Assembly (NCBI RefSeq): GCF_008728515.1
Contig: NC_044981.1
Span: 2,098,538 to 2,162,537, forward strand
DNA from: Papio anubis
Taxonomy: Eukaryota > Chordata > Mammalia > Primates > Cercopithecidae
Reading direction: 5' to 3'
DNA: 64,000 nucleotides
Within the stretch, counting starts at the first letter, position 1. Every line of letters begins with the position of its first letter. Of this stretch, positions 11,716 to 21,835 are shown piece by piece. The notes under the pieces are model-generated. The model was not told the origin of the DNA. It did not search any database and saw nothing but the letters and a program-made list of their open reading frames with translations. The translations under genes and the position numbers were made by a program.

Positions 11716-12016
11716 GGCCGGGCGCGGTGGCTCAAGCCTGTAATCCCAGCACTTTGGGAGGCCAAGACGGGCGGATCACGAGGTCAGGAGATCGAGACCA
11801 TCCTGGCTGACACGGTGAAACCCCGTCTCTACTAAAAAATACAAAAACTTAGCTGGGCGAGGTGGCGGGCGCCTGTAGTCCCAGCTACTCGGGAGGCTGA
11901 GGCAGGAGAATGGCGTAAACCCAGGAGGTGGAGCTTGCAGTGAGCTGAGATCCGGCCACTGCACTCCAGCCTGGGCGACAGAGCGAGACTCCGTCTCAAA
12001 AAAAAAAAAAAAAAAA
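11716..12016 (+). mobile_element. young AluY of Old World monkey (YR-like) type
   Basis: Near-consensus Alu, with CpGs largely intact, ending in a pure A-run. It has the variant motifs ctcaagcctgtaatccc and gatccggccactgcac. The perfect duplication aagaaaatgta flanks it (11705-11715 and 12017-12027), so the insertion is recent. Confidence 0.95.
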
Positions 12017-12027
12017 AAGAAAATGTA

Positions 12028-12985
12028 GAATAAGGTATGGATTTTCAGACCCCTTGCATTAACACCACAGTGCTCCAGAGATCCTTGATACTCAAGTTGG
12101 GAGTCACTGTCCTGGAATACAAATAAAAAACATAGAAGAGCAGTTCATTCCCTCTGCAAGTGTTTATGTGGTAGCTACAGAATTCAGCACTATGCTAGGG
12201 GTACATATGCCAGTGCAACACCAAATGAGGTGACAATGTAGAGGGCAAATGCTGTAGGGAAGAAAAAAACACTGGGGCAGAGATTCAAACCAGCCTGAAA
12301 GCCACGCAGGTGTTTTAAGTTGGAAATGAAATGAGGAACCAAAAAATTCTGGTCAGGCAGTGATCTGCTGAATGTGGTGCTTCAGGTAGACTCGCATGAC
12401 AGGCTGCAGGACAAACTAGAGTGGGGGTCCACCTCCACACCTTCCTGGCCACTCAGCTCCATCCAAATGACTGCTCTTAAAAGTCAAAATTAGGTTCTAT
12501 TTCTAATCTGCACTGATTCATACTGCTGGTCACGTAAATTGGTATAGGCCACACCAACACAGCACATTAACATCTTAACTAATTTCCTGACAATACTAAA
12601 ATCAAATCTCTACTTTCCAGAGATTATATAAACTTGGTAAACATTTGAGCTTCAGGTCCAGTCTGACAAAACGGAAAAAAAAGAGATTCATCTGCAGAAA
12701 GGTCCCAGCATTAGAAAACAAAGAGAAGGGAGAGGACAGTATGTAGGCCCTGACCTTTCTTACTGCCTCAATTCAAGGATTTGATTTCTCAACCTCAGAT
12801 CCTTGCCCTCTTCCTCAAACTCAGATCCACCTCTTACTAGTTTTCAAACTCTTGTCTATTATGATTACCTTAAGCAAAGCAAGATGCATGAATAACCAGC
12901 AGTAAATCAGGTATTCAATAGTTGAAATTGTGTAATATTCTGTGACTGTGCATCTGGCCAATTTCAACTTCTTCTTCTCTCTAAT
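12028..12985. other. intronic sequence, nothing recognised
   Basis: About 960 bp of unique sequence with no repeat or gene that I can identify. Confidence 0.4.
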
Positions 12986-13300
12986 TTTTTTTTTCTTTTT
13001 TTGAGGCAGGATCTCACTCTCTTGCCCCAGACTGGAGTACAGTGGTGCCATCACTGCTCACTGCAGTCTCAAACTCCTGGACTCAAGTGATCCTCCTGCT
13101 TTGGCCTCCCAGTAGCTAGCACTACAAATGAGCACCAACATGCCTGCCTAATTTTTTTTTTTTTTTTTTGTAGAGACAAGGTCTCAATATGTTGCCCAGG
13201 CTGGTCTCAAACTCCTGGCCTCACCTCAAGCAATCCTCCTGCCTCTGCCTACCAAAGTGCTGAGATTTCAGTTATGAACCGCTGCCTCCTGCCCACTTAG
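12986..13300 (-). mobile_element. Alu (old, J-like)
   Basis: Diverged antisense dimeric Alu with a second T-run at 13153-13170. Confidence 0.92.
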
Positions 13301-13354
13301 CCTTTTCTAACACTAGAGAACTTTCAGAGTGGTTTCAATACCAACTGGACACTT

Positions 13355-13520
13355 CCCAGCGATTTAACCTCAAGCCAATCAAACTCCCAGGCCTCCGTTT
13401 CCACATCGAGATAATAAAAGTACCTCCTCAAAGAGTTTGTTATGAGAACTAAATGAGTTAATATTAGTCAAGCGACTGGAACATAATAGACACAATATGT
13501 ATTAGCCATTTTCATCTTTA
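13355..13520 (+). mobile_element. MIR
   Basis: The ccgtttccacatcgagataataaaagtacc landmark and the gttatgagaactaaatgagttaatatt landmark are typical of the MIR 3' half. Confidence 0.8.
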
Positions 13521-14099
13521 TTTGTGTTATATTGGCCACCACTCAGAGATACCCAGGAGCACACATATCACATTCTTTCTACAGCAATATGTGGGCATGA
13601 TTACTTCATGACCACTGAATCTCAAACAGCACAGCTTTTGATAAAGCACAGTGGTCGGATCCTACCTATTGCAACACCTCTGAGAGACGACTCTCACAAA
13701 CCAGCCATGCCTAGCCTGAGACATGCCGAAGACCTCCTCCTGATGACCTTACTCGAGGAACTTATTCCTTTGGAAATGGAACCTAGCCTCATTTTTGCAC
13801 CAGTGTGTCTCACATACACGTCCAAACGTGTGAACCTGAATCCCAGAAGTTGGTGTGATTTTTAAAAGTTTTTCAAGTTCTTTTTCCTAAACATGTCCTA
13901 GTGGGTGACTCCACAGCATCACTTCCTTTCATGTTCTCTTTTCTATCTGGAAAGCCGGTGATAGGGGACGAAACCAGCAAAGCACCCTTTTTCCTGCTTC
14001 CCAAACATTAGCAGGTAAGCGCCCCGTGAGCCGAGATACATCAAGAGGACCTCACCCGCAAGTTCATTGATCACCAGTTCTTTTCCCCTCCCGGCACCA
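13521..14099. other. intron 1 just inside the promoter, no repeat
   Basis: Repeat-free sequence between a MIR and the CpG island. A 113-codon plus-strand frame (13524-13865) starts at GTG rather than ATG and has no recognised homology, so it is probably chance. Proximity to the promoter makes regulatory content plausible, but I see no specific site. Confidence 0.4.
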
Positions 14100-14435
14100 G
14101 CAGCTGCGAAGCACGAAATGGGCTTGGAGGAGGAGACGCTGCGGTCACCTGAGGGGCAGGTGCGAGCGGGCGGTCCTGCCCGGGTGTGAGGGCGACATCC
14201 CGCGCGGCACCCACGCTCACAGCCCCCAGAGGAAGACCAGAGGCACTCGACGCATCCAGCACACCCCACACACGACACACTAACGGCACCGCACCTTCCG
14301 TCCCACCTCCCGGCAGCAGACCCCTTCCGGGACGCCGAGACGGCTGTTCCTGGAGACACCGCAGCCCGCGAGGAGCCGCGCGCAGGGAGAGCACGCGTGC
14401 CCAGGCGGCCTCGGCCGGCGCGCCCCCGCCCCCAC

Positions 14436-14441
14436 ACTCAC
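14436..14441 (-). other. GMDS: GMDS exon 1 splice donor
   Basis: On the minus strand the last codon CAG (14444-14442) is followed directly by GTGAGT, a near-ideal U2-type 5' splice site. It fixes the exon end and the phase 0 intron. Confidence 0.93.
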
Positions 14442-14543
14442 CTGGCCCGTGATGCCGGTGATGAGCGCCACGTTCCTGGGCTTGCCCATCTCGCCGTCCC
14501 CGGAGCCCCGGGCGCTGGAGCAGCGTGCGGGTGCGTGTGCCAT
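14442..14543 (-). CDS. GMDS: GMDS exon 1 (GDP-mannose 4,6-dehydratase), coding part, residues 1-34
   Basis: GMDS is a cytosolic enzyme that converts GDP-mannose to GDP-4-keto-6-deoxymannose, the first step of de novo GDP-fucose synthesis. The minus strand reads from ATG at 14543 through MAHAPARCSSARGSGDGEMG and then KPRNVALITGITGQ, ending exactly on a codon at 14442. It is followed by GTGAGT, so the intron is phase 0. The VALITGITGQ segment is the first beta strand and the start of the glycine-rich TGxxGxxG NADP-binding loop of this extended short-chain dehydrogenase; the rest of the loop must lie in exon 2. The start context is gacATGg (purine at -3, G at +4), and no in-frame ATG lies between 14708 and this start although the frame is open there. 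Residue 9 is Ser; I recall Pro in human. The full enzyme is about 370 residues, so over 90% lies outside the window. Confidence 0.95.
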
Positions 14544-14827
14544 GTCCCGCGGCGGGCGTGCGGTCGGCGGCAGGGCGGAGCGCGGCAGACGGCAGGCGCG
14601 GCGCCGGCAGGAACGCGGGTGTGTGCGGCGCGAAGCGCCTCTCCAGGCTGCGGGCAGGGAGGGAGAGCGCACCGCGCGACCGGCCGCCACAGTCTGACAG
14701 GGGCGCACGGGAGGCCGCGCGGGGAGGGCCGGGGGCGGGCCGAGCCGGCCGAGGCGGGCCCGACGGCCAAGCAGCGGGGCTGCGGCCTGAATGGCGCCGC
14801 GTCATTCGCGTCAACCGGCGACGCTGT

Positions 14828-14877
14828 GGCAGGCCCCGCCCCTCCGCTGACGGCCGCCGCGCGGGGCGGGGCCTGCC
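14828..14877. repeat. 15-bp perfect inverted repeat of GC boxes in GMDS promoter
   Basis: Left arm 14828-14842 (ggcaggccccgcccc) and right arm 14863-14877 (ggggcggggcctgcc) are exact reverse complements with a 20-bp spacer. Each arm holds a consensus Sp/KLF GC box, so the two sites face each other in mirror orientation about 30 bp apart. Confidence 0.9.
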
Positions 14878-14901
14878 GCCGCCGCCGCCGCCGTCGCCGC
14901 C
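14875..14901. repeat. GCC triplet repeat in promoter/5' UTR
   Basis: Nine triplets: six GCC, one GTC, two GCC. On the GMDS sense strand it reads as GGC. If it lies in the 5' UTR it would be a structured GGC tract; the GTC interruption should stabilise its length. Confidence 0.85.
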
Positions 14902-14929
14902 TGAGGGAAGAGGAAGGCGGCAGCGGCTT

Positions 14930-16081
14930 CGCGTCCCGCCTCTCGCCTGGCTGGCCGTGGGCGGCCTGGACGCAGTTCCCTTGTCCTCCCCGGCGGCCTC
15001 TCGAATCTCCCAGGAATCCTAATGTCACCCGAGGATGCTGGGAGGAACGCTGAGCCGACCTCTCCATTGGGCTAGAGGTCTGAATTTGCAAACCCTGGGG
15101 TCCCAGGGCCGGGATCATCGACTTTGATGAATCCTGGAAACTTGTCGCAGCGCCTTTGGGAAGCCTGGTTTATGGTACCTGAAGGGCGCTAGCGTTACAA
15201 GGCCCCGAAACGGGGGTTGCAGAGGTGGGGGTGACTAACGAGGCTGGCTCTTGCTCTTCTGGCGTTCCCTGAGGTCGGAACCAGGAACGAGGTTCCAAAT
15301 AGCTGAATTCAACGTGTTCTGTTCTGGGGACTGGCAGTGCACAAGCAAGTCCCTGGCCCCACCCGTATGCAGCATAAGGAAATGTTGAAAAGACTGCCCG
15401 GGTCAATAAACCTGGACGTGGCAAATTTCAAAGAAAGTAATTCAAACACAGGTGGGGTCCTGGCTTATATCTATTGGATTTGGCTGCCATTTGGCAGCTG
15501 CTCGTTGGACAGGGAGAGACGAGGAGGTGACTCAGAGCCTGGAGGACAGCAGGTGTGTGCGCCTAAGCAGTTGGCTGCAATCCAGGGCAGAGCCGGAAAC
15601 TTCCCGGTCTCCGTTGCTCTGCTTCTCAGTCCTTATTCCTCCCCCAATCGATAACCTCAGATCATCGTTTCAAATCAGAGTTACTAGGGCTGTGCCCATT
15701 ATAACATGCAAGAGTATGTATAGCAGACCTGGAACCCCAAAATCAGAAAAGCTTAGGATTAATTTAAAACCTCTCTCTCCCGCTCCGCGAAGTCCGTTAG
15801 GAAGATTTCTTAGCTTTGTAGATAGACGGTCTGGTTTCACACCCGGCCTCTCTGCGTTCTATGAGGAGAATGGCTGAACGAACATCTGGTGCGCCAGTAG
15901 GATGCTGCCTCTGAGTGATGAAGGGACCCTGAAGCTGAGGAAAGGGAACGCTTCCATTGAGAGGAACATGCTATAAGCTAGAAATGTCTGTAAAATATGC
16001 AGGAATATGCTACAACTATATTCGTTTTCATGTAAATACGCTTTAAATCAATGCATGAACAAATTATATGACATTTTCCTG
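14930..16081 (+). ncRNA. possible 5' region of divergent lncRNA (GMDS-DT-like)
   Basis: In human a long non-coding RNA (GMDS-DT) is transcribed away from the GMDS promoter on the opposite strand, and this segment is the matching position. It is unique, repeat-free sequence with only moderate GC. Donor-like sites on the plus strand include agGTGGGG near 15221, agGTGACT near 15527 and agGTGTGT near 15551. No conserved ORF is convincing. Exons cannot be placed without RNA data, so this is a positional inference only. Confidence 0.3.
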
Positions 16082-16097
16082 AAAAAAATCACTGAGC

Positions 16098-16394
16098 GGC
16101 CGGGCGCGGTGGCTCACACCTGTAATCCCAGCATTTTGGGAGGCCGCGGCGGGTGGATCACGAGGTGAGGAGTTCGAGACCAGCCTGACTAACATAATGA
16201 AACCCCGTCCCTACTAAAAATACAAAAATTAGGTGGGCCTGGTGATGCGTGCCTGTATTCCCAGTTACTCAGGAGGCTGAGGCAGGAGAATCGTTTGAAC
16301 CAGGGAGGCAGAGGCTGCAGTGAGTCACTACTGCACTCCAGCCCGGGTGACAGAGTGAGACTCCATCTCAAAAAAAAAAAAAACAAACAAAAAC
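16098..16394 (+). mobile_element. Alu, first of a pair at one target site
   Basis: Dimeric Alu preceded by aaaaatcactgagc (ending 16097) and followed by the same motif at 16395-16408. Confidence 0.95.
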
Positions 16395-16410
16395 AAAAAT
16401 CACTGAGCAA

Positions 16411-16703
16411 GCCGGGCGCCGTGGCTCATGCCTGTAATCCTGGCACTTTGGGAAGCTGCGGCAGGTAGATCACCTGAGGTCAGGAGTTCGAGACCAGCCT
16501 GGCCAACATGGTGAAAACCAGTCTCTACAAAAATACAAAAAATTAGCCAGGCGTGATGGTGGGCGCCTGTAATCCCAGCTACTCGGGAGACTGAGGCAGA
16601 AGAATTGCTTGAACCCGGGAGGGGGAGGTTACAGTGAGCCTGGGATCTTGCCATTGCACTCCAGCCTGGGCAAGAAGAGCAAAACTCCATCTCAAAAAAA
16701 AAA
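16411..16703 (+). mobile_element. Alu, second of a pair at one target site
   Basis: Dimeric Alu flanked by the second (16395-16410) and third (16704-16719) copies of aaaaatcactgagcaa. Confidence 0.95.
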
Positions 16704-16994
16704 AAAAATCACTGAGCAAAACGGATACTTATGGGAGATATGACACATTTATCCTGTAGTTTGAGACCTCCTATCACTCAAACACTGGAAGTTGATACCA
16801 GTCAATTTCCAGTCACACCCCCAAATACTTGCCCTATTAAGAAGTGTGCGACAGTAGAAGAAATAATGGAAATTAAATCAACATTATTAGGGCCTGAAAA
16901 TATTTACAAAATGATGGGAAATGGTAGGTCAGAGGGAGCTTGAAGAATAAAGGCTATTTCTCTAGAAAACTTTTCTGAAGACAGGTGGTAGGTC

Positions 16995-17322
16995 TGCTAC
17001 AGCAACATACCATCCATAGGGTGACAAATGATAGAAATTTATTTCCTCACAGTTCCGGAGACTGGAAGTTTAGGATCAAGGGCTGATTTCTTCTGAGGCT
17101 TCTCTCCTTTTCTTGTAGCTGGCTGTCTTCCTGTTCACATGGTGTTCTCTCTATATATCTGTCTGTGTCTAAACTTCCTATTCTTATAAGAACACCAGTT
17201 ACATTTGATGAGGGCCCACCTTAATGACCTTATTTACAAATACAGTCACATTTTGAGCTACTAAGGGTTACGACATCAATATATTAATAGGGAGAGGGAC
17301 GAAATTCAACCCATAATTGACA
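16995..17322 (-). mobile_element. MaLR LTR (MLT1-type)
   Basis: Antisense MLT1 landmarks: atagaaatttatttcctcac, ggagactggaagt, ttcttataagaacaccagtt, aatacagtcacatttt. Confidence 0.85.
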
Positions 17323-17546
17323 GCTAGAGGGAAAAAGAGGTTCTTTTTTTTAACTGTTTTTGGGCGCAGAGGGAGGAGGTTGGTAGTGGAGGTTGTTGTC
17401 ATTTTCCCAGTAGCATTAGGGCAACTTGAACAAAGTCAGCACAGGGTCTGGGGCAGCATAAGAAGATTACATGAACTAGAAGTAAAGCTACCAGCTGTAA
17501 TGGAAAGCTCTAAGGGTGATGGCTCAGTTGTGTTTTCCTCTAACAC

Positions 17547-17752
17547 AGTGGTTCTCATCCGTGGGTGATTTTGTCCCCAGGGGACATTTGACAACGCCTG
17601 GAGGCATTCTTGATTGTCACAAACGGAGCTGTGCTATAGGTATCTAATGAGTAGAAGTTAAGTATTTCGCTCACCATCTGCAGTGCACAGGTCGCCCCCA
17701 CAACAAAGATTTTTCTAGCCCAAAATGTCAATAGTGCTGAGGCCCAGAAACC
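17547..17752 (+). mobile_element. MER20 DNA transposon
   Basis: Runs from cagtggttctcatcc through ggtgattttgtccccaggg and acaacaaagatttttctagc to ccaaaatgtcaatagtgctg. This is a nearly complete hAT-Charlie MER20 of about 200 bp. Confidence 0.88.
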
Positions 17753-18499
17753 CTTCTCCAGGAGGCGATAAAAGGCCAGTGAAAGGTGTTAACAAGCAGG
17801 TGGTTGAACTGACAGACACTCTGGTTATACTATATAGTGACTTCATGGTATGTCAGAAAAGAAGCAAATACATTTAGTAGCTAGTTGTTGATGCTGACAC
17901 CTTTACTCACAAACTTGGCTAATCTACAAAAACATACTAGCTGCTGAGGGTATAGCAGTAGAGGAGAAATAATCTTCAAGGGGCTATAATCTAAAGGGGA
18001 TATGATATTGAATCATTTTATGACTTTCATAACATTTTCATATTTGTTTTAACATGATACAAAATATGGGGAGAAGAGTGAGGCCTCCAGCTCCAAGTTC
18101 TCTAATTGGATATAAGTCAATCATTTTATACAAGACTAAATATGTGGAATAACATTTTTCACATCTTTCTTTCCCATCTCTTGCCGCTGAGTACATGCCA
18201 GTTATTCAAGAATGATTCTCCTGCTTTCCCTTTAAAATTCTCTCTTCTCTCTGTTTTTAAATATTTATTTCCTTTGCTTTTCACCTGGAACATTTGCTGA
18301 TTTTCTTTCTCAGACTGCACAAACCATGATAATGGCCAGCAAGGATGGAGGGAGCGTATGAGATGTGCCGGGCAGTGTGCTACGTCTCAGCCAACTCTAG
18401 GAGGTAAGTGTATTTGCTGTGGTAAAATATATATTTGGTCTTCATTTCCGTTTTCCTGGCATACAATTTCTAAAATGCTTAGAATCACCAAAATGATGT
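17753..18499. other. intergenic/divergent-transcript region, nothing recognised
   Basis: About 750 bp of AT-rich sequence without recognised elements. Confidence 0.4.
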
Positions 18500-19225
18500 A
18501 TTTTGTATGCTAATGAGTTCGCTGTTGAGTGGCAGCCCTTAGCTGGCTTCAGGGTGGAAACTGGTCATTGTGAAGACCAAGGCAGGATTAGAGGGCTAGG
18601 ACTTTCAGCCCCATCCCCTAACCTCCAGGGAGGAGAGAGAAGCTGATGGCTAACTTGATCACCAATGGCCAATGATTTAATCAATCATGCCTACGTAATG
18701 AAGCCTCCATAAAAACCCAAAAGGACTGTGTGTGGAGAGTTCTAGATCGTTGAACATGTGGAGGTTCATGGAGGGTGACGCTTCAGGGTGGGCACCAAAG
18801 CTCCAAGCTCATTCTCCTGTACCTTGCCCTGTACATCTCTTCATCTGCATCCTTTGTCATATCCTTTATAGTAACTGGTAATCCTGAGTAAGGGGTTCCC
18901 TGAGTTCTGTGAGCCACTCTATCAGATTAATAAACCTAAGAAGGGGGTCATGTGAACCCCAATTTTTAGCCAGTCAGAAGCACAGGTAAAATAAGCTGGG
19001 GCCTGCAATTGGCATCAGAAGTTGGCGGGGGCACAGTATTGGAGACTCAACCCTTGGCCTGTGGGATCTGATGCCATCTCCAAGGAGACAGTGTCAGAAT
19101 TGAATGGAATCGAAGGGCACCCTGCTGGTGTCGCCTATAGAACTGATTGCCTGCTTGTTGATGGGAAGAAATCCCTTGCATACTTGGTCACAGAAGTCTT
19201 CTCTGTTGATTGTTGTATTAGAGCA
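18500..19225 (+). mobile_element. LTR of an older endogenous retrovirus (family not named)
   Basis: The segment has LTR landmarks: aatgaagcctccataaaaac, ccctgagttctgtgagcc, attaataaacc, a tgggatctgatgccatctcc block and ggtgtcgcc. It resembles an ERVL/ERV3-type LTR plus adjoining sequence. The 96-codon frame at 19022-19312 is a by-product of it. Boundaries are loose. Confidence 0.6.
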
Positions 19226-19264
19226 GGGGAAAAACAATTTGAGTTTTTCCACACTCAGTATGAT

Positions 19265-19345
19265 AATGGTCTTTATTTCATAGAGTCAGAAACTAAGAAT
19301 TGGAAACATTAATAAACTTGCCCAAGGCCACATAGCTAGTGGCTG
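19265..19345 (-). mobile_element. MIR fragment
   Basis: The aaacttgcccaaggccacatagctagtgg pattern is the antisense MIR core. Confidence 0.6.
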
Positions 19346-19862
19346 GTTATGGTAGATATTATACTCATTCAACTCCCATTCCATATTCTCTTTGGAAAAA
19401 TTGGAGTGCTAACAGCCACATGTCCCAGACCATTTTGCATCTCACATATAGGAAGCAAATTGAGCTTTGTCAGTTAGATGTGTTCCTGCTCAATCTGGCA
19501 GGTGGAAGTGAAACAGAAGCCATCTTTCCGCTTTCTGGTCCAACTGACATGAGGATTAATGGCAGCTAGAGTCCAAGTTTGTTTCTAGTCACCGTTTTCA
19601 TGGGCATGAGAGCCACTTGGGTTGGGGGAGCAGCATGGCAGCAGGAGTGGTTTTCTGAATTCTGGCCTTCAGCTATGGCGGTAATGTCCTGACTTCAACA
19701 ACAACTGATGGCCCTCCAAGTTCTCTTCCTCTGTCTCATGAATATTTTTTTCAACTGATAATTGTAGATTCAAATGTATTTTTAAGAAATAATACAGTGA
19801 GTGACATGGTCATGTCTTCAAATACTGTAGAGCAATAGCACAAGCAGCATATTGGCATCGAT
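19346..19862. other. nothing recognised
   Basis: About 500 bp without recognisable features. Confidence 0.35.
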
Positions 19863-19880
19863 AGAATTCACCAGTCTCTT

Positions 19881-20215
19881 GCCGGGCGCGGTGGCTCATG
19901 CCTGTAATCCCAGCACTTTGGGAGGCCAAGATGGGCGGATCACGAGGTCAGGAGATCGAGACCATCCTGACTAACACGGTGAAACCCCGTCTCTACTAAA
20001 AATACAAAAATTAGCCGGGCGCGGTGGCGGGCGCCTGTAGTCCCAGCCACACGGGAGGCTGAGGCAGGAGAATGGTGTGAACCCGGGAGGCGGAGCTTGC
20101 AGTGAGTGGAGATCGCGCCACTGCACTCCAGCCTGGGAGACAGAGGGAGACTCTGTCTCAAAAAAAATAAATAAATAAATTAAATAAAATAAATTTAAAA
20201 AATAAAAAAAAAAAA
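19881..20215 (+). mobile_element. AluY-like element
   Basis: Near-consensus Alu with a long (AAAT)n-type tail. The flank agaattcaccag recurs on both sides (19863 and 20215 onward). Confidence 0.94.
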
Positions 20216-20291
20216 GAATTCACCAGCCTCATTCAGATTTCCTCAGTTTTTGTACTCATTTGTGCAAGAGTATGTATATTTACTTGTATAC

Positions 20292-20529
20292 AGTTTGGTT
20301 TGGTTTGTTTTGTCTGAGACAAGGTCTCACTCTGTCATCCAGGCTCACTTGCAACCTCAACCTCCTGGACTCAAGTCGTCCTCCTGTCTCAGCCTCCTAT
20401 GTAACTGAGACCACAAGTACACACCACCATGTCCAGCTAATTTCCTTATTTTTAGTAGAAATGAGGTCTCACTTTTGCCAAGGCTGGTCTTCAGCTCCTG
20501 GGCTCCATTGATCCTCCCTCCTTGGCCAC
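20292..20529 (-). mobile_element. Alu, partial
   Basis: Diverged antisense Alu missing part of one arm. Confidence 0.85.
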
Positions 20530-20693
20530 CCACCATGCCCAACTATTTTATTTATTTATTTATTTATTTTGAGTAGAGATAGAAGTCTCACTTTGTTGCC
20601 CAGACTGGTCTCGAACTCTTGAGCTCGAGCAATCCTCCTGCCTTGGCCTCTCACAGGGCTAGGGTTACAGGCATGAGCCACCATGTCTGGCCT
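20530..20693 (-). mobile_element. Alu fragment with (ATTT)n tract
   Basis: An (ATTT)n tract at about 20546-20570 leads into the left-arm half of an antisense Alu ending accatgtctggcc. Confidence 0.85.
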
Positions 20694-20884
20694 ACTTCCA
20701 TACAGTTTTATTGCATGTATATATTCATTCATCCACCACCGCCATCAAGATTCCAAAACCACCAGGATACCTCATGTTACCCCTTTATAACTGCACCACC
20801 TCCCTCCTACACCCATCCCTAACCTCTTGAAAACATGAACCTGTCCTCTATTTTTAAAATTTTGTCATTTCAAAATGTACTATA

Positions 20885-21165
20885 GGCCAAGTGGAGTGGT
20901 TCACGCCTGTAATCCCAGCACTTTGGGAGACAAAGTCGGGAGAATTGCTTGAACCCAGGAGTTTGAGACCAGCCTGAGCAATATAGCGAGACCCCAGCTC
21001 AACAAAAAATAAAAACTAGCCAGACATGGTGGCACATGCCTCTGGTCCCAGCTACTGGGGAGGCTGGGGCCTCATTTGATCCCAGGGGATCGAGGCTGCA
21101 ATGAGCCATGATCGCACCACTGCACTCCAGCCTGAGTGATGGAGCAAGACCGTGTCTTAATTTTT
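20885..21165 (+). mobile_element. Alu (old, J-like)
   Basis: Diverged dimeric Alu from ggccaagtggag to gaccgtgtct. Confidence 0.92.
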
Positions 21166-21261
21166 TTTAAGTATTATAAATGAATAATCTTTTGAAATGT
21201 GCTTTTGTCATTCAAGTTTCCTGGAGATTCATCATCCAAGATATTGTGTGTATGGATAGTT

Positions 21262-21572
21262 TGTTTATTTAGTTAGTTAGTTATTTTTGAGTGGGAGTCT
21301 TGCTCTGTCGCCCAGGCTTGGAGTGCAGTGGTGCGATCTTGGCTTGCTGCAACCTCTGCCTCCCAGGTTCAAGCAATTGTCCTGCCTCAGCCTCCCAAGT
21401 ACCTGGGATTGTGGGCACCCTCCACCATACCCAGCTAATTTTTGTATTTTAGTAGAGACAACGTTTCACCATTTTGGCCAGGCTGGTCTCGAACTCCTGA
21501 CCTCAAGTGATCTGCCCACCTCTGCCTCCCAAAGTGCTGGGATTACAGGGGTAAGCCACTGCCCCCAGCCTC
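21262..21572 (-). mobile_element. Alu
   Basis: Antisense Alu from a gttagttagttattt tail to ccactgcccccagcc. Confidence 0.94.
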
Positions 21573-21835
21573 ATTAATTTTTATTGTTGAGTAGCGTTCC
21601 ATAGTATGGCAGTACAATCGCTGGTTTAACTGTTCACTTACTGAAGGATATCTCAGCTGTTTCCAGTTTGGGACCACTACAAACAAAGCCACTGTGAACA
21701 TTCACACACAGGTTTTTGTGTGAACATACATTTTCACTTTGCCCAAGAGTGCAATTGCTGGGTCCTGTGATCATTGCATGTTTAATTGTTTGTTTGTTTG
21801 TTTTTAACTGCCAAATTTTTTTCTCCCAAGGATTT
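21573..21835 (-). mobile_element. L1 fragment (old)
   Basis: Antisense L1 3'-region landmarks: gttgagtagcgttccatagtatgg, then ggacatttggg-like and attgctgggtcctgtg blocks. Confidence 0.7.

Larger units (their letters stand above)
1..14441 (-). other. GMDS: GMDS intron 1 (5' part, continues beyond window start)
   Basis: Everything at lower coordinates than the exon 1 donor is intron of GMDS, which is transcribed toward position 1. I looked for the expected exon 2 continuation (DGSYLAE-like) on the minus strand and did not see it. The human gene is very large with long introns, so this is expected. The content is mainly Alu, MIR, L2 and LTR repeats separated by AT-rich unique sequence. Confidence 0.85.
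14544..14925 (-). promoter_or_regulatory. GMDS 5' UTR and TATA-less core/proximal promoter
   Basis: Immediately upstream of the GMDS ATG on the minus strand the sequence is extremely GC-rich with no TATA box. It contains GC boxes near 14730-14740, 14833-14842 and 14863-14871, two gcgtca ATF/CREB-like half-sites (14799-14804 and 14808-14813), a weak YY1-like atggcgcc (14791-14798), and an ETS-like gaggaag near 14911. The transcription start cannot be set from sequence; a start between roughly 14570 and 14850 is plausible. Confidence 0.7.
14100..15050. promoter_or_regulatory. CpG island spanning GMDS exon 1 and promoter
   Basis: GC content and CpG density rise sharply here against the AT-rich surroundings, with dense runs of CpG, GC boxes (ggggcggggc, gggggcgggcc) and GCC triplets. 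There is no repeat element inside. A CpG-rich TATA-less promoter at the first exon of a broadly expressed metabolic gene is expected. Such islands commonly fire in both directions, which fits the annotated human divergent transcript GMDS-DT on the other strand. Edges are estimated by eye. Confidence 0.9.

Noticed and set aside
14543..14708. N-terminal extension of GMDS by 55 residues
   Set aside because: The frame is open but the upstream start is GTG, not ATG, and the known ATG has a strong Kozak context.
13943..15118. Long overlapping ORFs on both strands in the CpG island (up to 247 codons)
   Set aside because: GC-rich DNA lacks stop codons, so long frames arise by chance. Only the 102 bp of GMDS exon 1 match a known protein.
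19022..19312. 96-codon ORF on the plus strand
   Set aside because: Lies in an LTR-type repeat and MIR; no protein family recognised.
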